Shown: positions 11,909-23,447 of the stretch, piece after piece | Layout: the number at the start of each line of letters is the position of its first letter | How positions within the stretch are numbered: the stretch's first letter is position 1 | Assembly: GCA_023974075.1 (NCBI GenBank) | Contig: CM043791.1 | Coordinates: 5,721,829-5,785,828, forward strand | Reading direction: 5' to 3' | Length of the DNA: 64,000 bases | Origin: Chaenocephalus aceratus | Lineage: Eukaryota > Chordata > Actinopteri > Perciformes > Channichthyidae | The notes under the pieces: model-generated | What the model saw: the letters and a program-made list of their open reading frames with translations, nothing else | What the model was told of the DNA's origin: nothing | The model's database searches: none | Position numbers and translations under genes: made by a program

Positions 11909-13152
11909 TAGGGTTAGGTATCGTTTGAATTTCCACGATTCTGATTCCGATTCTACTTTTCGATTCCGGTTCTTAACGGTTCTCAATTCCGATTCTTTGA
12001 GGGGCAGGGTGCAAAAAATGATTAAGTTCTTGTTGAGAAAAACAAGCATATCTGCCTTCTCAGGCATACCGGGAAGAAATGTTTGAACATTTTAAAGCAA
12101 AATGCTTCAATCTGGTGCACTTTAAGCAGAATTACTAGAGACTAGATCTAGGGGGTACAACTCTAAACACCCATATGAAAAAGATCGGTTTACATTTGAA
12201 TCATTAAATAAGTATGTGAGCATAACCAATAACCCATAGCCAATAACAAATACATGTAACGTATTTACATTTTTGTTGTTCATTCATATCTTATTTTATT
12301 CATGCATATTTTTTTATCTCTCCAGTTTAAAACGATATGTCAGGTTTACTGTCCTATAGTATACATCGGAATGATTTCAAACCTGTTTTATCCCAATAAT
12401 TATAAAGGAGTGCCTTGGAAATATGTGTTTACATAAATTGTGATCAAAACGTTTGCGACCCACTGAGATAACTTAGACTAAAGTGAACTATCCAAACACT
12501 CAGAGTCCTTTACCTCACTGAGCTGTAGTTATCAGCCTCTCAGTCTGACTGGAGAGGACTCTCCCTCCACATCATTGTAGAAACATCTTCTTCTTCCGTT
12601 AGAGCAGCTAGCACCAGATGCTAATAACAACAGCGCCGGTTCCAGTGCACCCTCCCTTTCTCCCTCACTCGCACTTTGGCTGTGAGCTGCGGGCGCCAGA
12701 TAAGCCAACATCCCCCATTTTCATCACTTGCAGCGGCCATCGTACAGGGCGAATGAAACGTGTAATCGGGGTGAAAAGGGTGTTACATTTACTTAATTAT
12801 GAATGTTGTTACATCAAGGCCGAAAATTAGGATGAGCACCAACGATCAAAACATTTGTTTTCCCTCCCAGAGCTGTCAGTGCAGCACCTCCCAGATCTGG
12901 CGCCCTAGGCGAACATCTATAACGCCAGTGCAACGGGCCGGCCCTGGTCTCAGGTTACACTGTAGGAAGTGTAGGTACAACGCTACATTTCCCGCCCCGC
13001 CGCAGTCATACAGTAGGCTACGGAGAGCGGCGAGAAACATTTCCTCAGGCATCGAAAAGCGGAACCGAAATTCAAATTTCTAAATGATGCCGTTGGAATC
13101 GAAATGTTGGAACCGGTTCCGAACCGGAACCGGTTCTCGGTATCCAACCCTA
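11909..13152. mobile_element. Non-autonomous hAT (TAGGGTTAGGTATCG)
   Basis: The left end is TAGGGTTAGGTATCGTTTG and the inverted right end TAGGGTTGGATACCGAGAACC. The TSD is GTGTTCGG (11901-11908) and GTGTTTGG (13153-13160), one mismatch. GATTCCGGTT-type subterminal repeats lie at both ends. Another hAT-like terminus (minus-strand CAGGGCCGGCCCGTTG) is embedded at about 12900-12945. It sits one base from the right end of the 1808-11899 element's TSD, so two hATs used almost the same site. Confidence 0.88.
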
Positions 13153-13344
13153 GTGTTTGGTGAAGCATTATATGCTTACAAATCCAATGTAGGATATAAA
13201 CACGACTAAACTGCAATGATAGCAAAGCTGTAGCTTGGGTTTTTGGAGTAATAAAGTCCAAATCATCATTGGGCTGACAGCAACGACCAATGATCACTCA
13301 TTGGCTGATGAAAAATGTAAATTAAACATCCATCCATCCATCTT

Positions 13345-14993
13345 CTCCCGCTTATCCGTGGTCGGTCGGGGTAGCAGTTCCAGCAGAGAGCCCCAAACTT
13401 TATTTTCCCTGGCGACATCAACCAGCTCTGACTGGGGGGTCCCAAGGCACTCCCAGGCCAGCGAAGATATATAATCCCTCCACCTGGTCCTAGGTCTACC
13501 CCTTGGTCTCTTCCCAGCTGGACGTGCCTGGAACACCTCCCTAGGGAGGCGCCCAGGTGGCATCCTAACTAGGTGCCCGAACCACCTCAACTGGCTCCTT
13601 TCGACGCGAAGGAGGAGCGGCTCCATGAATATTACAAACAGGATTGGTGACAAAGCGCAGCCCTGGCCGAGGCCAACCCTCACCAGAAATGGTTCCGACT
13701 TACTGCCGAGGACCCGGACACAGCTCTCGCTTTGGGAGTACAGAGATTGGATGGCCCTGACCCCCTCACCCCATACTCCCGCAGCACCTCCCACAGTAAC
13801 TCCCTGGGAACTCGGTCATACGCCTTCTCCAAGTCTACAAAACACATGTAGACCGGATAAGCGTACTCCCAGGCCCCCTCCAGGATCCTTGCGAGAGTAA
13901 AAAGCTGATCCGTCGTTCCACGACCAGGACAGAATACGCATTGTTCCTCCTCAATCTGAGGTTCGACAATCGGCCTGACCCTCCTTTTGAGTACCTTAGA
14001 GTAAACTTTCCCGGGGTAGAGTAGTGTGATGCCTCTGTAATTGGCACACACCACCACCCCGGTCTGCCACTCCTTCGGTACTGTTTCCGACTTCCATGCA
14101 ACGTTGATGAGACGTGTCAAACATGACAGTCCCTCAACACCCAGAGCCTTCAGCATTTCCGGGCGGATCTCATCCACCCCCGGGGCTTTGCCACTGTGGA
14201 GTTGTTTGACGACCTCAGTGACCTCCCCCCGGGAGATTGGTTTTGATCCCCCGTCATACTCCAGCTCTGCCTCTACCATAGAGGGCGGAGTTGTCGGGTT
14301 CAGGAGTTCCTCAAAGTGTTCCTTCCAACGCCCTAACACTCCATCAGTTGAGGTCAAGAATGTCCCATCCTTACTGTACACAGCTTGGATGGTTCCCTGC
14401 TTCCCCCTCCTGAGGTGTCGGACAGTTTTCCAGAACAACTTTGGTGCTGCCCGAAAGTCCTTCTCCATGTCTCCGAACTTCTCCCACACCCGCTGCTTTT
14501 CCTCGGCCACGGATGAGGCTGCTTCCCTTCGGGCCTGTCGGTACCTTGCAACTGCCTCGGGAGTCCCCCGGGATAACAAATCCCTGAAGGCCTCCTTCTT
14601 CAGTCGGACGGCTTCCCTGACCACCGGTGTCCACCAGGAGGTTCGAGGGTTACCGCCCCTTGAGGCATCGAGGACCTTGAGACCACAGCTCCCGGCAATA
14701 GAGGCTTTAAACACCGACCACTCTCGTTCAATGTCCCCAACCTCCACAGGAATGCCCGAAAAGCTCCGCCAGAGGTGTGAGTTGAAGGCCTCCTGAACTT
14801 GGGCCTCCTCCAGACGTTCCCAGTTCACCCGAACTACACGTTTGGGCTTACCAGGTCTATCCAGAGGCTTCCCCCGCCACTCGACCCAACTCACCACCAG
14901 ATGGTGATCAGTTGACAACTCCGCCCCTCTCTTTACCCGAGTGTCCAAAACATACGGCCTCAGGTCCGATGATACGATAACGAAATCGATCAT
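13345..14993 (-). pseudogene. Rex3 reverse transcriptase lacking the catalytic FADD region
   Basis: The 437-codon frame starting at 14993 carries the end of the endonuclease/linker (IDFVIVSSDLR, STDHHLV), the RT finger motif GKAPGVDEIRPEML, YRGITLL and palm motif A (CFVDLEKAYDRVPRELL). A frameshift near 13790 leads into 13794-13294, with motif B (GLGQGCALSPILFVIFM). Immediately afterwards comes the C-terminal block ERSQLRWFGHLVRMPPGRLP and RPRTRWRDYISSLAWE. The ~190 residues that normally separate these, including motif C (FADD) and the thumb, are missing. This copy cannot encode active RT. Confidence 0.88.
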
Positions 14994-15236
14994 GGACCTT
15001 CTACCTAGGGTGCTCTGATACCACGTGCTCTGATACCACGTACACTATGTTCGAACATGGTGTTTGTTATGGCCAATCCATGACTAGCACAGAAGTCCAG
15101 TAACAAACTACCACTCCGGTTCAGATCAGGGGGGCCGTTCCTCCCAATCACGCCCCTCCAAGTGTCTCCATCATTGCCCACATGTGCGTTGAAGTCTCCC
15201 AGCAAGATTAAAGAGTCCCCTTCAGTAGCCCCATAC

Positions 15237-15988
15237 TAGGGATGCCAGCGATTATTCGATTATTCGAATATTCGTTACAGTCTCCATAATCGAATATTAT
15301 TTTTAAAAATCGATTTTTTTTTTAAATTTTTTTTTATTATTTATATATTTTTTTTTTTTCTGGCTTAGTTTCAACCAAAATATATATAAATATATATATG
15401 CTAATAATAGTAATAGTATTAATAATTGTAAATGGCCATTGGTCACACCACCAGTTTGTTTTACTGTAAACTTGGAGGAAGCCTGCGTGCAGACTGCTGC
15501 TGCAGCACGCTACACACCGACCCCGCCCCCACCCCCACTCCCCCTCTCCCTCACACGTGCGACTAAAGATGAACAAAGCGGCAGGTAAAAAGAGTTCCTC
15601 CTCGTGGAACTACTTCGAAACATACAAGTCCAAAGGAAGTTAAATGCAAGCTCTGCGAAAAGACGTTGGTCTATCACAACTCAACCTCAACAATGCGTTC
15701 GCATTTGAGTGCGAAGCACGCCAAAGAGGTTACAGAGAAAGACGCAGCACAGCTGGCCATTACCAACTTCACTTCAAGGCAACGTCGTTGTGATGACATG
15801 CTTGTTTGTCGTTTGTACTGTTAAACATGTTCCAGTAAAGAAAACAACGGAATTCCTTTTGTCGTGAGTTTTTTTTTTTTCCTTTTTTTTTTTCTCCCAT
15901 GGGGGGGGGGGGGGTCGAATAATCGATTATTATTCGCCAGGGCTGCCGAATAATCGATTTTGATCATGGTCAGTTTCTGGCAACCCTA
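15237..15988. mobile_element. hAT deletion derivative with BED-finger remnant
   Basis: The termini are TAGGGATGCCAGCGATTATT and, inverted, TAGGGTTGCCAGAAACTG. A perfect TSD CCCCATAC is at 15229-15236 and 15989-15996. CGAATAATCGATT-type subterminal repeats occur on both sides. It has inserted into the Rex3 endonuclease. Confidence 0.93.
15569..15780 (+). pseudogene. BED zinc finger of a hAT transposase
   Basis: From ATG 15569, MNKAAGKKSSSSWNYFETYK is followed by a frameshift near 15640. Then comes CKLCEKTLVYHNSTSTMRSH with a second His after LSAK, the C-x2-C...H-x4-H BED finger that binds transposon ends. The rest of the transposase is deleted, so the element depends on a full-length relative. 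Confidence 0.8.
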
Positions 15989-16819
15989 CCCCATACAGGA
16001 CTCTTTCCAGGGTCTCCAAGAAGGCTGTATACTCTGAACTGCTGTTGGGTACATAAGCACACACAACAGTCAGAGTTTTCCCCCCCATAACCCGCAGGCG
16101 TAGGGAGGCGACCCTCTCGTCCACTGGGGTAAACTCCAACAACGAAGCACCTAACCGGGGACTTGTGAGTATCCCCACACCCGCCCGGCGCCTCACACCT
16201 TGAGCAACTCCGGAGAAGAATAGAGTCCATTCCCTATCCAGAAGTAAGGTTCCAGAGCCGACGCTGTGCGTAGAGGTGAGCCCAACCAGATCCAACTGGT
16301 AACGCTCCACCTCCCGCACAAGCTCCGGCTCCTTCCCCCCCAGAGAGGTGACGTTCCACATCCCCAAAGCCAGCTTCTGTCGCCCGGGTCTGGTCCGTCG
16401 AGACCCTCCACTTTCACTGCCACCCTTCTGGTAGCGCACCCGACCCCATCGCTGTTTCCCGTAGGTGGTGGGCCCGCGGGACGGAGAAGCGGAGGTGTTG
16501 CCCACGTTGCCTTTTCGGTCTGGGCCCGGCCGGGCTCCGTGGCAAGCCCGGCCACCAGACGCTCACCGACGAGTCCTCCTTCTGGGCCTGCCTCCAGAAG
16601 GGGACCCCGGGCTTCCTCCGGGCTGGGTATCCTCACTTCTTTGTTGTTCTTTCATGAGGTATTTTGAACCAATCTTAGTCTGGCCCCTTGCCTGAGACCA
16701 ATTTGCCATGGGAGACCCTACCAGGAACACAAGGTTCCAGACAACACAGCCCCCAGGTTCATCAGGGCACACAAACCTCCCTACCCCGGTAAGGTGCTGG
16801 TTCTTCAGAGATGCTGCAT

Positions 16820-17045
16820 CTCTTGCATTTATTGACATAATAGGAGCCTTATTGTTTACCTTTTTAATATAATTTTTTGTAATTTTCAATTGCTTGGTTT
16901 TCGTGAAATTAGCCTGTTTTCCTATTAAAGTGTAACAGATTGATGCATCTCCACAGATCATATTAAAGGCTTCGGAATCCCCCCCATTGTAGGCCCCCAA
17001 ACAGCATCTTGCATAGGGCCCCCGAAAAACTAGAAACGGCCCTGC
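16820..17045. repeat. hAT-like right terminus without partner
   Basis: The minus strand reads CAGGGCCGTTTCTAG, then GGGGGCCC and GGGGGCCTAC blocks, a terminal pattern of teleost hATs. The other end is missing; it was probably cut off by the Rex3 copy. Confidence 0.45.
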
Positions 17046-17102
17046 ATGCAACATACACATTAACGCAGCAGCAATATTAATAGAGAAACATCAGACATAA
17101 TA

Positions 17103-18730
17103 CACTGAACAAAAATATAAATGCAACACTTTTGTTTTTGCTCCCATTTTTGATGAGATAAACTCAAAGATCTAAAACATGTTCTATATTCACAAAATAA
17201 CCATTTCTCTCAAATATTGTTCACAAATCTGAAAAAATCTGTGATAGTGAGCACTTCTCCTTTGCCGATATAATCCATCCCACCTCACAGGTGTGGCATA
17301 TCAAGATGCTGATTAGACAGCATGATTATTGCACAGGTGTGCCTTAGGCTGGCCACAATAAAAGGCCACTCTAAAATGTTCAGCTTTATCACACAGCACA
17401 ATGCCACAGATGTTGCAAGTTTTGAGGGATCGTGCAATTGACATGCTGACAGCAGGAATGTCCACCAGAGCTGTTGCCCGTGAATTGAATGTTCATTTCT
17501 CTACCATAAGCCGTCTCCAAAGGCGTTTTCAGAGAATTTGGCAGTACATCCAACCGGCCTCACAACCGCAGACCACGTGTAACCACACCAGCCCAGGACC
17601 TCCACATCCAGCATGTTCACCTCCAAGATCGTCTGAGACCAGCCACTCGGACAGCTGCTGCAACTATCGGTTTGCATAACCAAAGAATTTCTGCACAAAC
17701 TGTCAGAAACCGTCTCAGGGAAGCTCATCTGCATGCTCGTCGTCCTCATCGGGGTCTCGACCTGACTCCGGTTGGTCGTCGTAACCGACTTGAGTGGGCA
17801 AATGCTCACATTCGATGGCGTCTGGCACGTTGGAGAGGTGTTCTCTTCACGGATGAATCCCGGTTTTCACTGTTCAGGGCAGATGGCAGACAGCGTGTGT
17901 GGCGTCGTGTGGGTGAGCGGTTTTCTGATGTCAATGTTGTGAATCGAGTGGCCCATGGTGGTGGTGGGGTTATGGTATGGGCAGGCGTATGTTATGGACG
18001 ACGAACACAGGTGCATTTTATTGATGGCATTGTGAATGCACAGAGATACCGTGACGAGATCCTGAGGCCCATTATTGTGCCATTCATCCACGACCATCAC
18101 CTCATATTGCAGCATGATAATGCACGGCCCCATGTTGCAAGGATATGTACACAATTCCTGGAGGCTGAAAACATCCCAGTTCTTGCATGGCCAGCATACT
18201 CACCGGACATGTCACCCATTGAGCATGTTTGGGATGCTCTGGATCGGCGTATACGACAGTGTGTTCCAGTTCCTGCCCATATCCAGCAACTTCGCACAGC
18301 CATTGAAGAGGAGTGGACCAACATTCCACAGGCCACAATCAACAACCTGATCAACCCTATGTGAAGGAGGTGTGTTGCACTGCGTGAGGCAAATAGTGGT
18401 CACACCAGATACTGACTGGTTTTCGGACCCCCCCAGACCCCCCAATAAAGCAAAACTGCACATTTCAGAGTGGCCTTTTATTGTGGCCAGCCTAAGGCAT
18501 ATCTGTGCAATAATCATGCTGTCTAATCTTGATATGCCACACCTGTGAGGTGGGATGGATTATCTCGGCAAAGGAGAAGTGCTCACTATCACAGATTTTT
18601 TCATATTTGTGAACAATATTTGAGAGAAATGGTTATTTTGTGTATGTAGAAAATGTTTTAGATCTTTGAGTTCACCTCATGAAAAATGGGAGCAAAAACA
18701 AAAGTGTTGCATTTATATTTTTGTTCAGTG
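17103..18730 (+). mobile_element. Tc1/mariner element, near full length (copy 1)
   Basis: Long inverted repeats of about 210 bp begin CACTGAACAAAAATATAAAT. They are flanked by TA at 17101-17102 and 18731-18732. It carries one transposase gene. A truncated sibling lies at 22956-23447 and a solo TIR at 24520-24580. Confidence 0.95.
17401..18415 (+). pseudogene. Tc1-like DD34E transposase, two lesions
   Basis: From ATG 17401 comes a paired-type helix-turn-helix ([20 protein letters not shown]). A single extra T in CGTTTTCAG (about 17526-17531) breaks the frame; the sibling at 23254 has CGTTTCAG and reads through. The catalytic part is open at 17672-18364: LFTDESRFSLF (first Asp), QHDNARPH (second Asp) and SPDMSPIEHVWDALDRR (Glu), a DD34E triad. 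A TGA at 18362-18364 truncates the last 17 codons, which remain in frame (RRCVALREAN...HTRY) to a stop at 18413-18415. Cut-and-paste transposition at TA would need both lesions absent. Confidence 0.93.
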
Positions 18731-18732
18731 TA

Positions 18733-20740
18733 GTAAAACACTGAAAGGGAACATTGTATTGCACCAGGAGCTATCTTGGGACTTTTACTGCGACAACATT
18801 GACTTGCCTATGAATAAAATATAAACCATAGTGTTGGTGATCTACAGTGTTGTCATTCTTCTTTGAATAGCAAGACCACTAACACCCTTATTTCCACAAT
18901 CACACTCCCTGTAATTGACATAATTAATAGATAGTTTAGCTTCTCACCATCATTTGCTGTGGCCTACTGATGTTAACGATCGTAACTGAAAGGCTGCCTG
19001 CCAAACGTAAACATTCAGCCACGTGACTTGCAAACTCTCGCGAGAGTTTTACACAAGACGGATCCTTTCTAGCCATAACCCCCGCCCCGGGGCCAGCTAC
19101 GTTGATAGAGGTCTCAGTAGGGGAATGCTTGCATAGAGGGTAGTACCCATAGAGTCCAGTAGAGGGCGGAGCCTGTGAGAGATATAACCACCTGTAGCTA
19201 ACTATTGAGTTGTGTATGTGTGCTGAATATCTTCAGTGTGTTTTGCGGGTTAATTACAAGTGGAATGTTTTGATATTTTTACTTTAATGAAAGTTAAACA
19301 ATGTAAATTAATGTTCATGCTAATGCATGAACATTAAATGAACACGTACATTTCCCCTCTGTGGGACTAATAAAGGTATTCTGATCACTTATCCCACCGT
19401 TTGCAGCCCCATCTTTAGCATGTACAAATCTCAAGATCAGAACGTTCCAAAGGTAATTTAAAGCCCTGAATTGTGTCTTTAGTTTGTGACATCTTCGTGA
19501 TCCAGGATATTGAAATCCAATGTGATTTAAAACCAATGTAATGATAACACCAGAGTTGAATCTTAAAACTATTAAGCTCAGTTTACTGTATGAAAAGTTA
19601 ATGTTAATGTTCCCTCCATTTGTATCTACATCAACCCTGAATTGTAACTCGGGCCATTTGAACATTTTTAGGTACGGTTTTAAATGTGAATGTCTATTCC
19701 TAAAATTATTTCAGAGAAACAAATAAATTAGAGCTCATGATCAGGAGTTACTAGTTTGTCGTGTGCTTTTTGATTTGATCCCATCTCCACTCATCATGCT
19801 GCCAATGGGCTTCTCTTTTGTCTGTCACCTGTTGTCTTCTCATTCTTCCTCTGTCTACAGTTGTGCTTCGGCACAAAAACGGGGATTCCTGGACGACCTC
19901 CGAGATGTCACCTCCCTCCACCATTTTGAATGTGCCACCTGTCATATACAAAAGGATTTCAATGTCTAATCAAGACCATTCACTTGCTCCCCCATGCTTC
20001 ATGCAAAAAAGAAACACTGTTTCAAAACCCCATTTTCTATACCAACTGTGAATTTTCATAGAACTCCACACACTCATTAACAACCCTTGAGTGCAAGCTG
20101 GAAACTCGGCGGATGGTGTCAAAGCGTTCGGAGCAGAGAAGACAGCCCTTTCTTCCCGTCTCTCTCTTTCTCGCTGGTTTCAGTCTGGGTGCCCTCAAGG
20201 TTAGCAGATTAGCATACAACATCACATGTGAGTATTCAGAGGCTGCTCAGGTCCCAGCTCATACATACACCGCACTGTAAGTGCTATTAGCATGCACGCC
20301 AGTTATCTGCCTGACAAAATGGGGCATTTTCTGTCATGTCTTGTCATGTTGTGTATGAAGTTATCACATCATGATACTGTGTGTAGCTGTCAATGAGAAT
20401 CTATGTTGTGTCACTCGGTGTGATGACACAATGTGGTGACTGTGGAGCCTCGCTGATGGGGGTGCTGCAGCCCCCTCAGCAACCCCCCTTCCCGCGTCCA
20501 TTTGTGATGTCTCGCTGTTTCGCAGACCCCATGCAGCAAGCAGGAAATGAACCCATCTCACACTGTACTCTCCTCGCAGCAGCGAGCTGCGCAACGTCCC
20601 GCCAACACGGCACCCAGACCCCACGCAGCATTCTCGTCTGTTTGTCATTACTGGTGTCATTTTCTGGTTGCTAATGCCATTGTAACACATAATCACTTTT
20701 TTTACGAGTGGGAAAAAAGTCTGTATTACACTATATATAA
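18733..20740. other. About 2 kb without a recognised gene
   Basis: No coding signal or full repeat was identified. It contains a CGCG palindrome (19032-19049), a short LINE-like 3' tail ending GGGACTAATAAAGGTATTCTG (about 19348-19384), and a GC-rich stretch at 20440-20650. This may be host intergenic DNA. Confidence 0.5.
19032..19049. promoter_or_regulatory. Perfect TCTCGCGAGA palindrome (CGCG promoter element)
   Basis: AAACTCTCGCGAGAGTTT is an 18-bp perfect palindrome whose core is TCTCGCGAGA. That core is a known vertebrate promoter element bound by BANP/Kaiso-type factors. Just downstream (19078-19165) lies a CpG-containing, GC-rich patch with GGGCGGAGC. No ORF follows, so promoter function is only a suggestion. 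Confidence 0.4.
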
Positions 20741-20882
20741 TCTAGGGGGCGGTATTGCGCCTAAAAGCCAGCCGCCCGTAAATAACAAATGAAGAACAAG
20801 AACAAAACACAACAAAACGAACACAATACATGAAGAAGAACAGTTAGTAGCTACGGCGAGTTCACACAACACACAGGAGCTA

Positions 20883-22349
20883 GAAGACCCACCTGCTTCT
20901 TTTAAATCAGGTGTGTGGGAACATTTCGGGTTCCCTGTGGACTACAACAATGATGGGGTGCGAGTTGTGGATCGGACTAGGACGGTGTGTTGGTGTTGTT
21001 CGACAGCGGTGCTGGCAGTGGCGAGCCGTCAGGGCCCTCTAGGCCCTCTGTGAGGGCCTAAGATATTCTAAAAAATAATATTTGAAAACATAAAAAAAAA
21101 ACATTTAAAAAAAATATATTTTTAAAAATATTTTGTTGTTGTTACATTTTTCATTAGTTTTACTAAAATAACTTGATTTAATTGTATTTAAAAATAATAT
21201 TTCCAAATAAATAAATCCTTCGAATCTGCCTGTTCAGTTTCTGTTAGAATGTGAAGGGTTAAATGCCGTCTCTGCGAGTTATGTGAAGACAGGAGAGCTT
21301 GTTGGTCCCTCTCTACATTCACAGAGGGCCCACTACAGTAACTAAGAGAGAGTAATGTCAAATGACAGTACAATTGACCAATCATATCTTCCCTCTAAAT
21401 GGGCAGGCTTTATTTTCGCGGACTTTATGACAAGTTCCGCCCGCTGTGAGGTCTCTGCAAGAGGTGCAGTGACGCGTCCTAAAACCCGGAAGTAAGCTGC
21501 GCTCGGATTCCCTCGACAAAAGAGCAAGTGGGATTTCTCCATAAGATTTTGGAAAATAGCTCGAAATAAGATCTGTGGAAAACGAACCTGTTAGATAAAT
21601 GCACGTTTTGTTCAGCCGGATAATATCCACATGTCTACCCTACTTATATTATTTTAGAATCATAAATCTAATCGATAGATTTATGATCGATAGATTTATG
21701 ATTAGCATAAGTTCGTTCATGATGGCTCACTTCAGTCACTTCACTTGATGACATCGTTTGCAAAATTATTAACCGAATCATTTTCAAGATTGAGTTACAA
21801 TGATAAACTGGAGTGGCAAAGGATCAGCTGAATGACCCGCCATCAAGTGCTTCATCCAAAAAGACAGGAGGATGGACTTTGTGTTTCAGTGATTTGATCA
21901 TCAAAGGTAGGCCTAAGTTATTTTCAATGTGGGCCGCCGTGCCGACTTTATTCATTTGTAATTGTTACTTGGCTGTGGGTGCCCTGTCATGATAGGTGTT
22001 TATATAAATGGTGTTGTTTTGTGTGGTAGAGGGTCGCTGTCATTGATGCGTTTTGCACCCCGGTCCGCTGTTTTGATATTCCGCTGAAGTATACGGTGTG
22101 ACGTAATATCTCTTCTTTTTTTTCGACGGAAAGGGGGGTCAGAGGGCCTAGGTATAAAAGTCACGGCTCGCCACTGCGGTGCGGTATGCTAGTGGTAACA
22201 CGTCAAACATGCTCAATCACATCCGAGTCAGTCTCAGTCCCCAGCGAGAGGGTTTTCTCGACGGCATAGTTACCACCAACAGATCTGCCCTCACTACTGA
22301 CAACGTAGACAAACTCATATTTTTGAAGAAAACCTTGAAAATAGAGTAA
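20883..22349 (+). pseudogene. hAT transposase: BED finger joined to C-terminal dimerisation domain
   Basis: 20883-21015 encodes FKSGVWEHFGFPVDYNNDGV and then CWCCSTAV, the first half of a BED finger. After the inserted hAT, 22177-22230 continues RYASGNTSNMLNHIR, with the first His of the pair. The sequence then jumps straight to the C-terminal dimerisation (hATC) motif. PSERVFSTA is in a neighbouring frame at about 22238-22265, then VTTNRSALTTDNVDKLIFLK, ending at TAA 22347. The RNase H-like catalytic core is deleted (about 500 residues in full-length relatives). A single frameshift lies in the SERVFS region. Confidence 0.85.
21016..22176. mobile_element. Non-autonomous hAT (CAGTGGCGAGCCGT) inside a BED-finger codon
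   Basis: The termini CAGTGGCGAGCCGTCAGGG and, inverted, CAGTGGCGAGCCGTGACTT match at their first 14 bases. The flanks are CGGTGCTG(G) and CGGTGCGG, an imperfect 8-bp TSD. It interrupts the transposase of the surrounding hAT between the Cys and His pairs of the finger. The interior holds ATCATAAATCTA...TAGATTTATGAT palindromes (21659-21710) and about 230 bp shared, in opposite orientation, with the 1808-11899 element. Confidence 0.85.
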
Positions 22350-22955
22350 AGCTTGAGTACCTTTATTTAGGCATAATGGCCTCACACACTCACAAGTTAA
22401 TTAGACATGTTAGACATTGCTCCTAAAGGTACAGATTGTATTTTGTTTTATATTTATCATTGTATTTATTTTATATTTTGACATCAGGAGATGTTATACA
22501 GTTCTGTATTGCCTTGTATTGATTGTGATTGAAACACTTTCTTATTATTTATTTTAATATTTTCAAGACATTCTTTTTAGTTGTACAGCTTATTTAACCT
22601 TTTTGTTTGAAATCAGCCATTATAAATAATATGGCCACCTGAGTCTGTGTGTTACTGTTTGTGGTTTGTTTTTAACTGTGTAATACAGTTAATGATTCCA
22701 AATGTTAGAGTTCCTTATTTTCATACCAAAACTTGCACTACTGTTACAAATAAATAACAGCAAAAACAAAAATGCATTTGGGAATTTTTTTACTTTTCCT
22801 TGTTGTACCAAAGCCGTACCGAACCGTGACGCCCAAACCGAGGTACGAACCGAACCGTGACTTCTGTGAACCGTTACACCCCTATGAGAAACCAATGTGA
22901 GTTTGGAAAATTGCACCATATAAATGTATTCTAGTATACCTCAACAATGGAATTA

Positions 22956-23447
22956 CACTGAACAAAAATATAAATGCAACACTTTTGTTTTTGCTCCCAT
23001 TTTTCAAGAGATGAACTCAAAGATCTAAAACATTTTCTATATACACAAAATAACTATTTCTCTCAAATATTGTTCACAAATCTGAACAAATCTGTGATAG
23101 TGAGCACTTATCCTTTGCCGAGATAATCCATCCCACCTCACAGGTGTGGCATATCAAGATGCTGATTAGACAGCATGATTATTGCACAGGTGTGCCTTAG
23201 GCTGGCCATAATAAAAGGCCACTCTAAAATGTTCAGTTTTATCACACAGCACAATGCCACAGATGTCGCAAGTTTTGAAGGAGCGTGCAATTGGCATGCT
23301 GACAGCAGGAATGTCCACCAGAGCTGTTGCCCGTGAATTTAATGTTAATTTCTCTACCATAAGCCGTCTCCAAAGGCGTTTCAGAGAATTTGGCAGTACA
23401 TCCAACCGGCCTCACAACCGCAGACCACGTGTAACCACACCAGCCCA
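22956..23447 (+). mobile_element. Tc1 copy 2, 3'-truncated, with intact N-terminal frame
   Basis: A TA-flanked left TIR, CACTGAACAAAAATATAAAT. From ATG 23254 the frame is open through [20 protein letters not shown] and [14 protein letters not shown] without the 1-bp insertion seen in copy 1. Homology to copy 1 stops abruptly at 23447. The catalytic domain and right TIR are missing. Confidence 0.92.

Larger units (their letters stand above)
15005..16640 (-). pseudogene. Rex3 endonuclease domain, split by a hAT
   Basis: The N-terminal part (16505-15997) contains the endonuclease opening GMWNVTSLGGKEPELVREVE and CAYVPNSSSEY. The C-terminal part (15228-15005) contains [15 protein letters not shown] with the catalytic GDFN motif. 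Between them lies the 752-bp hAT. Extra frameshifts occur near 16200 and 15050, the latter beside a duplicated GTGCTCTGATACCACGT segment. The domain would nick target DNA for reverse transcription. Confidence 0.85.
13329..16815 (-). mobile_element. Rex3-type RTE LINE, internally deleted
   Basis: A minus-strand LINE with a 3' end of (TGGA)n repeats, seen as CATCCATCCATCCA at 13329-13342, which is typical of teleost Rex3/RTE. From 5' to 3' it holds an upstream ORF segment (about 16815-16640), an apurinic-type endonuclease, RT motifs and the conserved C-terminal block. A hAT (15237-15988) splits the endonuclease. No sequence for the FADD catalytic motif is present. Confidence 0.88.
20745..22884 (+). 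mobile_element. hAT element, internally deleted, nested
   Basis: The right terminus reads, on the minus strand, TAGGGGTGTAACGGTTCACA followed by CGGTTCGGT-type subterminal repeats (22806-22884), a typical teleost hAT end. The left terminus is not clear; TAGGGGGCGGTATTG at 20743 may be a degraded version. Inside are the two ends of a transposase (20883-22349) and a second hAT at 21016-22176. Confidence 0.65.

Noticed and set aside
14041..14796. 251-codon plus-strand ORF
   Set aside because: Antisense of the Rex3 reverse transcriptase; no domain of its own.
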